Shown here: positions 1 through 8,230 of the stretch, piece after piece
Layout: each line of letters begins with the position of its first letter
Position numbering within the stretch: the first letter of the stretch is position 1
Assembly: GCA_049302185.1 (NCBI GenBank)
Contig: JBAQLV010000022.1
Span: forward strand, 27,356 to 91,355
Reading direction: 5' to 3'
Length of the DNA: 64,000 nt
Source of the DNA: UBA1546 sp049302185
GTDB lineage: Bacteria > Nitrospirota > Thermodesulfovibrionia > Thermodesulfovibrionales > UBA1546
The notes under the pieces: model-generated
What the model was told of the DNA's origin: nothing
What the model saw: only the letters and a program-made list of their open reading frames with translations
Databases searched by the model: none
Made by a program: the position numbers and the translations under genes

Positions 1-875
1 TTTATATATCTGTGCACTCAACCAATAAAGTCATCCGCAATACGCTGCTTGGAAATCCTAAGGCAGGAGATGTTCTGAAGGAGCTGAAGTTCTTAAAAGA
101 AAATAAAATCCGGATGCATGTTCAGATTGTGCTGTGTCCCGGATACAATGATGAAAGAGAACTTCAGAGAACAATAAGGGACCTTTATGGGTTCTATCCC
201 TATGTATCATCAATTGCTGTCGTTCCGGTTGGTATTACAATGCACAGGAGGCAGGCAATAAAACCTGTTGAAAAAGAGGATGCAGTAAGGGCAATAGGTA
301 TCATCGACTCTTTTCAGAAACGGTTCAGGAAGAAGCACGGGGTCTCTGTTGTTTATGGCGCAGACGAGTTGTACATAAAAGGAGGAGTGAATTTCCCGGC
401 ATTAAGCGAATATGGAGAACTGCCCCAGATAGAGAATGGTGTTGGCATGGTACAGTTGTTTATGTCGCAGTCAAAAAGGATTAGCCGTCAGCTATCAGCC
501 ATCAGCCATCAGCAAAAAAAGAAATTTCTTACCTTCGCAGGGACCTCGTTTTATCCGTATCTTAAGAAAATCACAGACAGACTGCTTGAGAAAGAAGGCA
601 TAAACATAAACGTTATCCCTGTGGAAAACACTTTTTTTGGCAGGGCAATAACAGTTACAGGACTCCTGACAGGAAGGGATGTTATAAGGGCTTTGTCCGA
701 TAAGACAGACGGCTGCGAGTGCCTGTTTGTCCCTGATACTGTTATGAGAGAGGGAGAGAATGTATTGCTTGATGACACCTCAAAGGAAGATATTGAAAAT
801 GCCCTTGGTATAAAAGTGAAGGTAATAGAATCTACACCGGAGGGCATTATGAAAGGAATGGAGGCTGTTTGCTGA
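1..875 (+). CDS. DUF512 radical-SAM-associated protein, 5' truncated by window edge
   Basis: The reading frame is open from base 3, so the GTG at 12 is an internal valine: the residues YIS then VHSTNKVIRNTLLG match the 'LYISVHATDP..R..LLGN' stretch of DUF512 family proteins. The window therefore holds about 290 C-terminal residues. These contain the end of the radical-SAM-like barrel (VQIVLCPGYND, VSSIAVVPVG) and the DUF512 region (VYGADELYI, TGLLTGRDV, LFVPDTVMREGE). The iron-sulfur cysteines would lie upstream of the window. The biochemical role of the family is not established. About 10 residues near 485-515 (ISRQLSAISHQQ) are encoded by a heptamer array and look like a tolerated linker insertion. 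The stop overlaps the aroE start, suggesting co-translation. Confidence 0.85.
   Translation, partial: YISVHSTNKVIRNTLLGNPKAGDVLKELKFLKENKIRMHVQIVLCPGYNDERELQRTIRDLYGFYPYVSSIAVVPVGITMHRRQAIKPVEKEDAVRAIGIIDSFQKRFRKKHGVSVVYGADELYIKGGVNFPALSEYGELPQIENGVGMVQLFMSQSKRISRQLSAISHQQKKKFLTFAGTSFYPYLKKITDRLLEKEGININVIPVENTFFGRAITVTGLLTGRDVIRALSDKTDGCECLFVPDTVMREGENVLLDDTSKEDIENALGIKVKVIESTPEGIMKGMEAVC
484..513 (+). repeat. Heptamer array (ATCAGCC type) inside the DUF512 gene
   Basis: Tandem near-copies of a 7-bp unit, (g)tcagct-atcagcc-atcagcc-atcagc, in frame inside the coding region. Same style of array as elsewhere in the window; here only one arm is present. Confidence 0.7.
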
Positions 876-1693
876 AAATAAGCGGGAAGACAAAGGTGCT
901 TGGTTTGCTTGGCTATCCTGTTGAGCATAGCCTTTCACCTACAATGCACAACGCCGCATTTGAACACCTCAGGCTTGACTGCTGTTATGTGACATTCCCT
1001 GTTAAGCCCGGATTTTTGAAGGACGCGGTGAGGTCAGTAAGAGCGCTTAATCTTGCAGGGGTAAATGTGACGATGCCGCATAAAGAGAACGTTATCCCTT
1101 TGCTTGACGGAGTAGATGCCGATGCCTCTTTTATAGGAGCTGTTAATACAATAGTTAACAGTAACGGGAAATTGATAGGATACAACACTGACGGAAGAGG
1201 TTTTATGAGGTCATTATCCGAGGCACAGATAGCAGTTAACAAAAAGAATGTCCTGATACTCGGAGCAGGCGGAGCTTCGCGGGCAATAGGTTATTACCTA
1301 AGCAAGAAGGCATCGGGATTATTCTTATATGACATTGATAAGAAAAAGGCAGGAAAACTCATAAGGGCTCTGAAAAAAATAAACAATAACGTATATTCAG
1401 CAGAGAACATAAATAACCTGGACAAATACGATGTAATTATAAACGCAACTCCTCTCGGGCTGAGGAAGAACGACCCTGTTCCTGTGGATGTTCGTCTGCT
1501 TAAACCAAGACATATAGTCTGCGACCTGATTTATAAGAAGACCGTGCTGCTTGATAAAGCGGCAAAGAAAGGCTGTAGGACTCTTAACGGGCTCGGCATG
1601 CTTTTATGGCAGGGCGCATTTGCATTTGAATTATGGACAGGCAAAAAACCGCCTGTTGAGGTGATGCTAAAAGCGCTGGTTGAGAATATTTAA
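869..1693 (+). CDS. aroE: Shikimate dehydrogenase
   Basis: Reduces 3-dehydroshikimate to shikimate with NADPH in the cytoplasmic shikimate pathway. The 274-residue length is normal. Visible motifs: substrate-binding SLSPTMHN (21-28), NVTMPHKE (66-73) with catalytic Lys72, GAVNT with Asn93, YNTDGRGF with catalytic Asp108, the Rossmann dinucleotide loop GAGGASRA near 131-138, and INATPLG. The start is TTG at 869, overlapping the stop of the upstream DUF512 gene by 7 bases, which fits translational coupling. No in-frame ATG exists near the conserved N-terminus (LLGYPVEHS). Confidence 0.95.
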   Translation: MLKISGKTKVLGLLGYPVEHSLSPTMHNAAFEHLRLDCCYVTFPVKPGFLKDAVRSVRALNLAGVNVTMPHKENVIPLLDGVDADASFIGAVNTIVNSNGKLIGYNTDGRGFMRSLSEAQIAVNKKNVLILGAGGASRAIGYYLSKKASGLFLYDIDKKKAGKLIRALKKINNNVYSAENINNLDKYDVIINATPLGLRKNDPVPVDVRLLKPRHIVCDLIYKKTVLLDKAAKKGCRTLNGLGMLLWQGAFAFELWTGKKPPVEVMLKALVENI

Positions 1694-1793
1694 AAATTCC
1701 GCTCCTCTTAATTCAGATGTTATCTGAGAACCTCAGCCAAAAGACATGGCTAAATTTGGGTAATTTTCACATCTGTTTTATTTTACGAAATGA

Positions 1794-1799
1794 TATAAT
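1794..1799 (+). promoter_or_regulatory. Possible -10 box upstream of the TPR gene
   Basis: TATAAT within TGATATAATC, 31 bases before the ATG at 1830, in a 136-base spacer after aroE. No convincing -35 at 16-19 bases was seen. A good ribosome site AAGCAAGGGGG precedes the ATG. Confidence 0.35.
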
Positions 1800-1829
1800 C
1801 TTGCTATAACTTAAGCAAGGGGGTATATC

Positions 1830-3029
1830 ATGGCGACTTTGAATCATCACATACGTGCAATAGTCATAGCCCTTGTCATCGTTTTTCTATCTTTCGCAGT
1901 TCCTTCCCATGCAGAGAAAGTCACCTTCGTAAAAGAATACACCTATCAGGCGAGCGAGCTTGACAGCAAGGCGTCATGCAGAACTATTTCGCTTGAGATG
2001 GTGAAGAGACTGCTTCTTGAAGAACTCGGCACATATTTGATAAGCGAGACAGAGGTAAAGGATTTTAAGCTAACAAAAGAACAGGTAAAAACCTACAGCG
2101 CAGGAATTGTAGGCGCTGAGATTATAGAGGATAAGTGGGATGGGAAAACCTATTGGCTTAAGGCAAGAGTCTCAGCAGACCCCAAGGAAGTATCAAAGGC
2201 ATTAAAGAAAATAATGGATGACCCGTTTAAGGGAAAAGAACTTGAAGAGACGAGGAAAAAGGCTGAGGAACTGACCAAAGAGGTGGAGAGACTGAACAAA
2301 GAGCTTGCTAAAGCTACGAATAAACAACCGAGCAAGAAAATTCAGCAGGAATATAAAACAGCGATACAGGGATTAAGTGCGGTTGAGTGGCTTGATAAGG
2401 GCAATGAGTCAGCTATGAAAGGAAGGTATGAAAGAGCAATAGAGGCATACAGTAAAGCCATTGAATTAAAGCCAGATTATGTAGAGGCGTATAGCGAGCG
2501 TGGACTTGCTTATGACAATATTGGCAATCATCAACAGGCGATTAATGACCTCACTAAAGCCATTAAATTAGAACCCGATGCTGCAAATGTTTACCTTGTT
2601 CGCGGCTTTGCTTATGGCAAGCTTGCTAACTATCAACAGGCGATTAAGGACTTCACTAAAGTCATCGAATTAGAACCTGATTATACATTGGCTTATAATA
2701 ATCGCGGCTTTGCTTATAGCAAGCTTGGCAATTATCAACAGGCGATTAAGGACTACAATAGAGCAATTAAATTAGAACCTGATGAGGCATATCATTACAA
2801 TGATCGTGGCATTGTATATAAAAATCTTGGCAATTATCAGCAGGCGATAAAGGATTTTTATAAAGCCATTGAACTTAAACCTGAGTATGCAGAGGCGTAT
2901 TACAGTCGGGGACTTGTTTATGGCAAGCTCGGTAACTATCAACACAAAATTAAGGACTTGCAAATAGCTGCACGACTCGGATTTAAGACTGCACAAGACG
3001 CGCTGCTTAAAATGGGAGAAAAGTGGTAA
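1830..3029 (+). CDS. Exported TPR repeat protein
   Basis: 399 residues. A Sec signal peptide covers about 1-28 (hydrophobic AIVIALVIVFLSFAVPSHA, cleavage after SHA). Residues about 30-135 form a domain with the motif 'SCRTISLEMVKRLLLEELGTYL' split by EVKDF and ending KWDGKTYWLKARVSADP; I have no functional name for it. Residues 135-175 are a charged coiled coil. Residues 185-385 hold about six TPR units with the typical A..Y..RG.AY...GNYQQAIKD..KAIEL.PD pattern. Several units are nearly identical at DNA level, indicating recent tandem duplication. It probably acts as a periplasmic protein-protein scaffold; partners are unknown. A good RBS (AAGGGGG) supports the start. Confidence 0.8.
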   Translation: MATLNHHIRAIVIALVIVFLSFAVPSHAEKVTFVKEYTYQASELDSKASCRTISLEMVKRLLLEELGTYLISETEVKDFKLTKEQVKTYSAGIVGAEIIEDKWDGKTYWLKARVSADPKEVSKALKKIMDDPFKGKELEETRKKAEELTKEVERLNKELAKATNKQPSKKIQQEYKTAIQGLSAVEWLDKGNESAMKGRYERAIEAYSKAIELKPDYVEAYSERGLAYDNIGNHQQAINDLTKAIKLEPDAANVYLVRGFAYGKLANYQQAIKDFTKVIELEPDYTLAYNNRGFAYSKLGNYQQAIKDYNRAIKLEPDEAYHYNDRGIVYKNLGNYQQAIKDFYKAIELKPEYAEAYYSRGLVYGKLGNYQHKIKDLQIAARLGFKTAQDALLKMGEKW

Positions 3030-3067
3030 TCGTTCAATATATGCTTTAACGCATAAAATAAAATAAA

Positions 3068-3700
3068 ATGAATAAAAGCTGTACATATTGTGCAAATGGA
3101 AATGGTGAGACAGACGACCATATACCTCCCAAAGGGTTTTTTCAAAAAAAGCTTCCTAATAATGCTCAATTAATTACTGTACCCTGTTGTGAAAATTGCC
3201 GAGAGAAGGATCAGCAGGATGACGGGTTCGTTAGAAATTTATTTTGCTCATTTTGGGATACCGAAGCTCATCCTGTTGTTGAGACGGATGTTGCTCATCG
3301 CCGGAATCGTTCTTTTTTGCATGATCGAACTTTAGCGCAGCAACAAGCTGATACTTTAGTCACTGTAGATATACATACACCCGCAGGTATTTATGTCGGG
3401 ACCAACCGAGCGTACGATTTAGATCAACCTATCATTGATAGATTTATCGAACGTACATGTCGGGCAGTACTTTTTGAGGCATTTAACGTATCTTATTCCC
3501 CTGCAAAATTCGAATGGCAAAAAAATCCATGGATACCCCAAAATGTCCCACCGAGATCTAAGCAAAGGAATATTCTCGATGTATTCCATTATTTAGCAAT
3601 ACCTACATCTAAAAATGCGCATTATTGGGTTATATTAACCTTCTATAAAAGATTCCGTATTTGGGGGAAATTCGAAACTGTTGAGAAAACAACCGACTAA
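3068..3700 (+). CDS. Hypothetical protein with HNH-like zinc-binding N-terminus
   Basis: 210 residues. The N-terminal region shows CTYCANG (Cys5, Cys8), then DDHIPPKGFF, then PCCENCREKDQQDD (C..C pair). This resembles the two Cx2C knuckles and central DH of HNH/McrA-like nucleases, but a clear final catalytic His/Asn is not evident. The C-terminal half has no recognised motif. It is 38 bases after the TPR gene with no strong RBS, and it precedes toxin-antitoxin genes, so an accessory or defence-related role is possible. Function is not assigned. Confidence 0.6.
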   Translation: MNKSCTYCANGNGETDDHIPPKGFFQKKLPNNAQLITVPCCENCREKDQQDDGFVRNLFCSFWDTEAHPVVETDVAHRRNRSFLHDRTLAQQQADTLVTVDIHTPAGIYVGTNRAYDLDQPIIDRFIERTCRAVLFEAFNVSYSPAKFEWQKNPWIPQNVPPRSKQRNILDVFHYLAIPTSKNAHYWVILTFYKRFRIWGKFETVEKTTD

Positions 3701-3707
3701 TGCCACC

Positions 3708-3737
3708 CACATTTTTTATCTGCTGCGGGAAGTCGGG
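3708..3737. repeat. Left copy of a ~30-bp direct repeat bracketing the toxin-antitoxin block
   Basis: CACATTTTTTATCTG then CTGCGGGAAGTCGGG; a near copy (one T fewer, few substitutions) lies at 4827-4855. The pair brackets the three small genes at 3888-4797. Confidence 0.5.
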
Positions 3738-3849
3738 TAGCCTGTGCTTTTATAAAATAAATGGCAAGGTGTTACACCGCCCCTTTTCTCATCGCACTCA
3801 GAAACACCTTCGGACGCAGGAGAGTGCAACTGATTTAATTACTAATATC

Positions 3850-3880
3850 ATGGCAATGCTGCTTGCCATTAAAGTATAAT
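3850..3880 (+). promoter_or_regulatory. Promoter with operator-like palindrome for the DUF4258/YgiT pair
   Basis: The perfect inverted repeat ATGGCAA-TGCTGC-TTGCCAT covers 3850-3869. Its left arm overlaps a -35-like TGGCAA (3851-3856), 18 bases before a -10 TATAAT (3875-3880). The ATG is at 3888, only 7 bases after the -10, so the transcript would be nearly leaderless. Toxin-antitoxin operons are commonly repressed through such palindromes; binding here is inferred. Confidence 0.5.
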
Positions 3881-3887
3881 TAAGTAA

Positions 3888-4202
3888 ATGAACAGGAATG
3901 TATTACAAAGCGCAATTGAAAATGGTTATATTGAGTGGCAGAGGCATTCTCTTGAAAGAATGTTTGAAAGAGGGATTTCAAGAGAAGACGTTAAGGAGAT
4001 TCTAAGAAAGGGAGAAATCATTGAGGACTATCCTGATGATAAGCCGTATCCGAGCGCATTATTTTTAGGATGGATAAACGAAGAACCTCTCCATGTTGTT
4101 GCAGCGATTGACTTATTAACAGGATGGGGTTTTGTTATTACAGCATATAAGCCTGATTTAGAGCATTTTGAATCAGATTATAAGACAAGGAGGCAAAAAT
4201 GA
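3888..4202 (+). CDS. DUF4258 protein, putative toxin of a TA pair
   Basis: 104 residues. The sequence YIEWQRHSLERMFERGIS, followed by EDVKEILRKGEIIEDYPDD and later PLHVVAAID and ITAYKPD, matches the DUF4258 family: small RelE/BrnT-like fold proteins found beside YgiT-type or HTH antitoxins. It would act as a cytoplasmic RNase-type toxin if active; no catalytic set is proven for the family. Its stop overlaps the next gene (ATGA-type overlap at 4199-4202), the usual tight TA arrangement. A promoter with a palindrome lies just upstream. Confidence 0.75.
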   Translation: MNRNVLQSAIENGYIEWQRHSLERMFERGISREDVKEILRKGEIIEDYPDDKPYPSALFLGWINEEPLHVVAAIDLLTGWGFVITAYKPDLEHFESDYKTRRQK

Positions 4203-4441
4203 CATTCAAGAACTTCCCCGATAAATGCCCGCTTTGCGGAGGCGCAAAAAAGGAAGGGAAAACTACGTTTACTGTTGACTTAGGCTTTGGAGTGGTGGTA
4301 GTAAGAGACGTGCCCGCAACTGTGTGCGCACAGTGCGGCGCAGACTGGATCGAAGATGCCATTTCTGCAAGGTTAGAAGGAATTGTGAACGAGGCGCGTA
4401 AGAGACATCATCTGGTTGAAGTTACAACGATGACTGCATAG
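4199..4441 (+). CDS. YgiT-type zinc finger protein (MqsA-like antitoxin)
   Basis: 80 residues. Two zinc knuckles, CPLCGGAKKEGKTT (Cx2C) and TVCAQCGADWIED (Cx2C), enclose the short strand region FTVDLGFGVVVVRDVPA. This is the signature of YgiT-type zinc fingers, as in the N-terminal half of MqsA antitoxins. There is no HTH domain in this protein, but an HTH gene follows at 4489. It overlaps the DUF4258 gene by 4 bases, so the two are very probably translated together and form a complex. Confidence 0.8.
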   Translation: MTFKNFPDKCPLCGGAKKEGKTTFTVDLGFGVVVVRDVPATVCAQCGADWIEDAISARLEGIVNEARKRHHLVEVTTMTA

Positions 4442-4488
4442 CATGTTTTTGAGCCGATTAAGGCATAAATCATTGTTTAGGTGATATT

Positions 4489-4797
4489 ATGAGATATTTA
4501 AAAAACATTCATCCAGGTGAAGTGCTTAAAGAGGAATTTTTAGAGCCAATGGGAATATCTGTTTATCGTTTGTCTAAAGAAACAGGACTTTCAGAGACAA
4601 GGTTAAGTCAGATAATCAAAGGCAACAGAAGCATTACGGCTGAGACTGCGGTAAAACTTGGGAAATTCTTCGGTGTCCCTGCGGAATTTTGGATGAATTT
4701 ACAGGCGTTTTATGACATTGAAGAAGCACAGAAGCTGCACAAAAAAGAGATTGAATCCATACATTCATTTCACGAACTTAAACACGCAGCGGCATAA
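4489..4797 (+). CDS. higA: HigA/VapI-family HTH antitoxin, no adjacent HigB
   Basis: 102 residues. It opens with the family signature HPGEVLKEEFLEPMGIS, followed by an XRE-type helix-turn-helix (YRLSKETGLSETRLSQIIKG) and NRSITAETAVKLGKFFG, PAEFWMNLQ. HigA proteins bind DNA and neutralise the HigB mRNA interferase. No HigB-like gene precedes it; only 47 bases separate it from the YgiT gene. It is therefore either an orphan or the DNA-binding partner of the DUF4258/YgiT pair. RBS TAGGTGAT supports the ATG. Confidence 0.8.
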   Translation: MRYLKNIHPGEVLKEEFLEPMGISVYRLSKETGLSETRLSQIIKGNRSITAETAVKLGKFFGVPAEFWMNLQAFYDIEEAQKLHKKEIESIHSFHELKHAAA

Positions 4798-4826
4798 ATT
4801 TAATCCATAGTCCATAATCTGACAGG

Positions 4827-4855
4827 CACATTTTTATATGATGCGGGAAATCGGG
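4827..4855. repeat. Right copy of the direct repeat bracketing the TA block
   Basis: CACATTTTTATATGATGC then GGGAAATCGGG; near copy of 3708-3737. Confidence 0.5.
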
Positions 4856-4877
4856 AAGTTAGCTATTTATCTATAAG

Positions 4878-4906
4878 TTCCTCTCTGTGAAAGTATATGT
4901 TATAAT
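4878..4906 (+). promoter_or_regulatory. Promoter for tRNA-Gly(CCC)
   Basis: A weak -35 TTCCTC (4878-4883), 17-base spacer, and consensus -10 TATAAT (4901-4906), placing transcription start about 12 bases before the tRNA. Confidence 0.6.
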
Positions 4907-4925
4907 GCCTTGTATCTCTCAATCT

Positions 4926-5000
<75 letters not shown>

Positions 5001-5051
5001 TAAATAATTAATTCTTAACGCATTGATGTGCAAAACAGGTATGCTTTTTGC

Positions 5052-5080
5052 TTTACATGACGAAACCTGTGTGATAAAAT
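5052..5080 (+). promoter_or_regulatory. Promoter for the lpt operon
   Basis: TTTACA (5052-5057), 17 bases, TAAAAT (5075-5080). The ATG of lptC is at 5088, so the predicted transcript begins at or within a base or two of the start codon; no Shine-Dalgarno sequence is visible, which fits a leaderless message. Confidence 0.5.
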
Positions 5081-5087
5081 TCAAGAT

Positions 5088-5597
5088 ATGAAAAGGAAAT
5101 CGCTGCTCGTTCTGTCTCTGCTTTCGCTATTGGCACTTTTTTTGCTTTTAGGCAATAACAGGGAACTGGAGAAGGACCTGCTGTTAAAAGGAGGTTCTTT
5201 TTTAGAGGGCTTGAAAATTGTCCATAAAAAAAATGGAACCAGTATGTGGACGCTCAATGCCAGCAGGGCAGATATTATAGAAGGCAGTGACAGGGTAAAA
5301 CTTAACGACGTAGTTTTGAGGGTTGAAAATAAAGAAATGACAATATACTCGCCAGAGGGATTTTATAATATGGAAAGCAGAGACCTGACTCTGAACGGAA
5401 AGATAAGGGCGGTTTCTAAGGGATATACAATTATAACCGAATCTGTGGAGTGGAACCAGTCCAAGGGAGAGATTAAGACGAAAGAGGCTGTGAAGATTGA
5501 GAGTAAGAAATTTAATGTTGAAGGAGTCGGCATGGAGGCTGATTCAGAACAGAAAGTGAGGATACTGAAAAATGTTAAGGCAACTTTTTATCGTTAG
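5088..5597 (+). CDS. lptC: LPS export periplasmic protein LptC
   Basis: 169 residues. One N-terminal membrane anchor (about 5-22, LLVLSLLSLLALFLLLG) is followed by a periplasmic beta-jellyroll region: SRADIIEGSDRVKLNDVVLRV, then MTIYSPEGFYNMES, LTLNGKIRAVSKGYTI and IKTKEAVKI. This repeating 'tdraeydqgtgrv' pattern is typical of LptC/OstA-like domains. It couples the LptB2FG transporter to LptA during LPS export. It is first in lptC-lptA-lptB-rpoN-hpf-rapZ and overlaps lptA by 26 bases. A promoter lies directly before it. Confidence 0.88.
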   Translation: MKRKSLLVLSLLSLLALFLLLGNNRELEKDLLLKGGSFLEGLKIVHKKNGTSMWTLNASRADIIEGSDRVKLNDVVLRVENKEMTIYSPEGFYNMESRDLTLNGKIRAVSKGYTIITESVEWNQSKGEIKTKEAVKIESKKFNVEGVGMEADSEQKVRILKNVKATFYR

Positions 5598-6042
5598 TGT
5601 CTTTATTAGTGTTGTTCTGGCAGGCAGTATATTTGCCGAGGAGAAAACAGAACAGATAAAAGGGCCTATAGTAATAACTTCGCAGACACTTTTGTCGGAT
5701 AATAAGGCTCGTACTGCCCTTTTTGAAGGCTCTGTCGTTGCAAAGACTGAAAACATGACGCTTTACTCTGATAAAATGCTTGTTTATTATGCGGAAGGAA
5801 GCGGAAATGTGACAAAGATAGAAGCAGAGGGCAGGGTGAAGCTCGTTAAAAAAGACCTTGTTGTTACATCAAAGGTTGCAAACTATTTCGCAGATGAGGA
5901 AAAGATCATCTTTACCGGTGAGCCGAAGGCAGTGCAGAAAGGCGATATTATTACAGGGACAAAAATGACATACTGGATGAATGAAGACCGTTCTTTTGTA
6001 GAGAACAGCAGGGTATTGCTTGAAAATAAAAAAGGGAAATAG
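5572..6042 (+). CDS. lptA: LPS transport protein LptA
   Basis: 156 residues. A signal peptide covers 1-22 (LFIVSVFISVVLAGSIFAEE). The OstA/LptA domain follows: PIVITSQTLLSDNKARTALFEGSVVAKTENMTLYSDKMLVYY, read in short blocks, then KIEAEGRVKLVKKDLVVTSKVANYF and GEPKAVQKGDIITG. It forms the periplasmic bridge carrying LPS to the outer membrane. It overlaps lptC (start inside its 3' end) and abuts lptB directly. Confidence 0.9.
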   Translation: MLRQLFIVSVFISVVLAGSIFAEEKTEQIKGPIVITSQTLLSDNKARTALFEGSVVAKTENMTLYSDKMLVYYAEGSGNVTKIEAEGRVKLVKKDLVVTSKVANYFADEEKIIFTGEPKAVQKGDIITGTKMTYWMNEDRSFVENSRVLLENKKGK

Positions 6043-6765
6043 ATGCATATTCTTGAAGTAAAGGAAATCACAAAAAACTACGGCAAAAGATGTGTTGTAA
6101 GAAATCTCAGCTTATACGTAACCACAGGCGAGATTGTAGGTCTGCTCGGGCCAAACGGAGCAGGCAAGACAACAACTTTTTATATGATTGTCGGAATGAT
6201 AAAGCCTGAGAACGGCAGTATTTTCCTTGACGGCGAGGATATCGGCCAGCTCCCGATGTATCAGAAGGCGCGCAGGGGAATAGGCTATCTCCCGCAGGAA
6301 CCGTCCATATTCAGAAAGCTTACAGTAAGGGATAATCTCAGGGCAGTGCTTGAAATAAAAGGTTATCCTGACGCAGATATTGCCGGCATGGTGGAGGACC
6401 TGCTTGATGAGTTCAATCTCAGGGGGTTTGCAGACAGGAATGGTTACAGGCTTTCAGGCGGGGAACGAAGAAGGACAGAGATAGCAAGGGCGCTTGCGCT
6501 GAAACCTACGTTTATACTCTTTGATGAACCATTTACAGGCATTGACCCGATTGCGATAATAGAGCTTAAAAAAATGCTGACCTATCTTAAGAATAAAGGT
6601 CTCGGCATACTTATAACAGACCATAATGTAAGGGATACGCTTTCAATAACAGACAGGGCATACATAATAAATAACGGTGAAGTGCTTGCAGAGGGCGCGC
6701 CTGAAACGATAATCGCTAACCCTCAGGTAAAAGAGGCATATCTTGGAGAGGAATTCAGGCTTTAA
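6043..6765 (+). CDS. lptB: LPS export ABC transporter ATPase LptB
   Basis: 240 residues, the normal size. Walker A GPNGAGKT (36-43), Q-loop LPQEPSIF, ABC signature LSGGERRR (about 138-145), Walker B FILFDEPFTGID, H-loop ITDHNV. The LptB-specific GERRRTEIARAL sequence separates it from amino-acid transporter ATPases. It powers LPS extraction at the inner membrane with LptF/LptG, which are not in this window. It starts immediately after the lptA stop and shares TAATG with rpoN. Confidence 0.96.
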   Translation: MHILEVKEITKNYGKRCVVRNLSLYVTTGEIVGLLGPNGAGKTTTFYMIVGMIKPENGSIFLDGEDIGQLPMYQKARRGIGYLPQEPSIFRKLTVRDNLRAVLEIKGYPDADIAGMVEDLLDEFNLRGFADRNGYRLSGGERRRTEIARALALKPTFILFDEPFTGIDPIAIIELKKMLTYLKNKGLGILITDHNVRDTLSITDRAYIINNGEVLAEGAPETIIANPQVKEAYLGEEFRL

Positions 6766-8216
6766 TGGCTCTTGAGCATAAATTAAGCCTTCGGCTTTCT
6801 CAAAAACTTATTCTTACCCCTCAACTCCAGCTTGCAATAAGGCTTTTGCAGATGCCCCTAATTGAGCTGTCGCAAACTCTTGCGCAGGAACTCGTTGAGA
6901 ATCCGTTTCTGGAAGATGTGCAGGAAGAAAATACAGGTGAAGAATTTGCAGGAGAAGAGAGAGAGACTGCGGAGACTGACAGGGAAACTGACGATGCAGA
7001 GTCTCCTCTTGAAAAGATGATATCAGGTTCAGCCGACTTTAGTGTTGATGAATATTTTGAAGAGAGGAGCAGTGATGGAAGAGACCTCGGGTATTTTGGG
7101 CCGGGGACGAATACCCCTGTTTCTTTTGAGCAATTTGCGAGCAAAACTCCTGATATTTATGACCATCTTCTGTGGCAGTTGAGATTGTCCGATGCTGGAG
7201 AGGATATTAGGTTGATAGGAGAAGCTGTAATAGGCAATATAGATGAGAACGGCTATCTCACAGCTACGGATGAAGAAATCGCAGCGATGACAAATGAGAA
7301 TGTTATTAACGTAAGGAAGGCTGTTGATGTCGTACAGAGCTTTGATCCGCCGGGCATAGGCGCAAGAGACCTTAAGGAGTGTATGATACTGCAGCTGAAG
7401 CAGTTGGGACTTGCCGGAAGTCTTGCCGAGAGAATTATTTCGAACAATATGGAGGAGCTTAAAAAGAAGAACTATCAGCAGATAGCTCGGCTATGCAATA
7501 CTTCAGTTGATGAAGTGCTGGCTGCCGTCAAGGTCATTGAGGGTTTGGAGCCGAGACCGGCAAGGAATTTTTTTAGTACGAATACCGATTATGTTATCCC
7601 CGATGTATTTGTGGTTAAGACTGACGACGGCTGTCAGATAATCCTGAATGAGGAGAGACTGCCGAAACTGAGAATAAATAGCTACTATAAAAAGCTCCTG
7701 CTTCAGAAGAATTCTTTTTCAAAAGAGGAAAGACAATTCCTTGATGAAAAATTGCGCTCTGCCTCTTGGCTGTTAAAAAGTCTTGACCAGAGAAATAGGA
7801 CGATATACAGGGTGACAGAGAGCATAATTAATTTTCAGCGCGACTTTTTTGACAGGGGTGTCCAGTATATGAAGCCTTTGAACCTCAAAAATGTTGCGGG
7901 GGAACTCAGTCTGCACGAAAGCACTATCAGCAGGGTTACATCCAATAAGTATCTGTCCTGCGGATATGGGGTTTTTTGTCTTAAATTTTTTTTCAGCAGT
8001 GCTCTTCAGAGCGATGCAGGAACGGTGTCCTCTACTTCTGTAAAGGACATGATAAAGAAGATAGTATCAGAGGAAGACCACAGGAAGCCATTGAGCGACC
8101 AGCGTATCGTTGAGCTGCTTAAAAGCCAAAACATAGTAATAGCAAGGAGAACAATCGCAAAATACAGAGATGAGCTTAAAGTGCCGTCTCAGAATCAGAG
8201 AAAGAGATTAGACTAA
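6765..8216 (+). CDS. rpoN: RNA polymerase sigma-54 factor
   Basis: 483 residues. Region I is the Gln-rich activator-responsive N-terminus (LSLRLSQKLILTPQLQLAI). An acidic linker covers about 47-85, followed by the core-binding region. The HTH STISRVTSNKYLSCGYG and the C-terminal RpoN box ARRTIAKYRDEL (about 461-472) recognise -24/-12 promoters. The start overlaps the lptB stop by one base. The gene order lptB-rpoN-hpf is widely conserved in diderm bacteria. Confidence 0.97.
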   Translation: MALEHKLSLRLSQKLILTPQLQLAIRLLQMPLIELSQTLAQELVENPFLEDVQEENTGEEFAGEERETAETDRETDDAESPLEKMISGSADFSVDEYFEERSSDGRDLGYFGPGTNTPVSFEQFASKTPDIYDHLLWQLRLSDAGEDIRLIGEAVIGNIDENGYLTATDEEIAAMTNENVINVRKAVDVVQSFDPPGIGARDLKECMILQLKQLGLAGSLAERIISNNMEELKKKNYQQIARLCNTSVDEVLAAVKVIEGLEPRPARNFFSTNTDYVIPDVFVVKTDDGCQIILNEERLPKLRINSYYKKLLLQKNSFSKEERQFLDEKLRSASWLLKSLDQRNRTIYRVTESIINFQRDFFDRGVQYMKPLNLKNVAGELSLHESTISRVTSNKYLSCGYGVFCLKFFFSSALQSDAGTVSSTSVKDMIKKIVSEEDHRKPLSDQRIVELLKSQNIVIARRTIAKYRDELKVPSQNQRKRLD

Positions 8217-8230
8217 AAAGGGGGATAATT

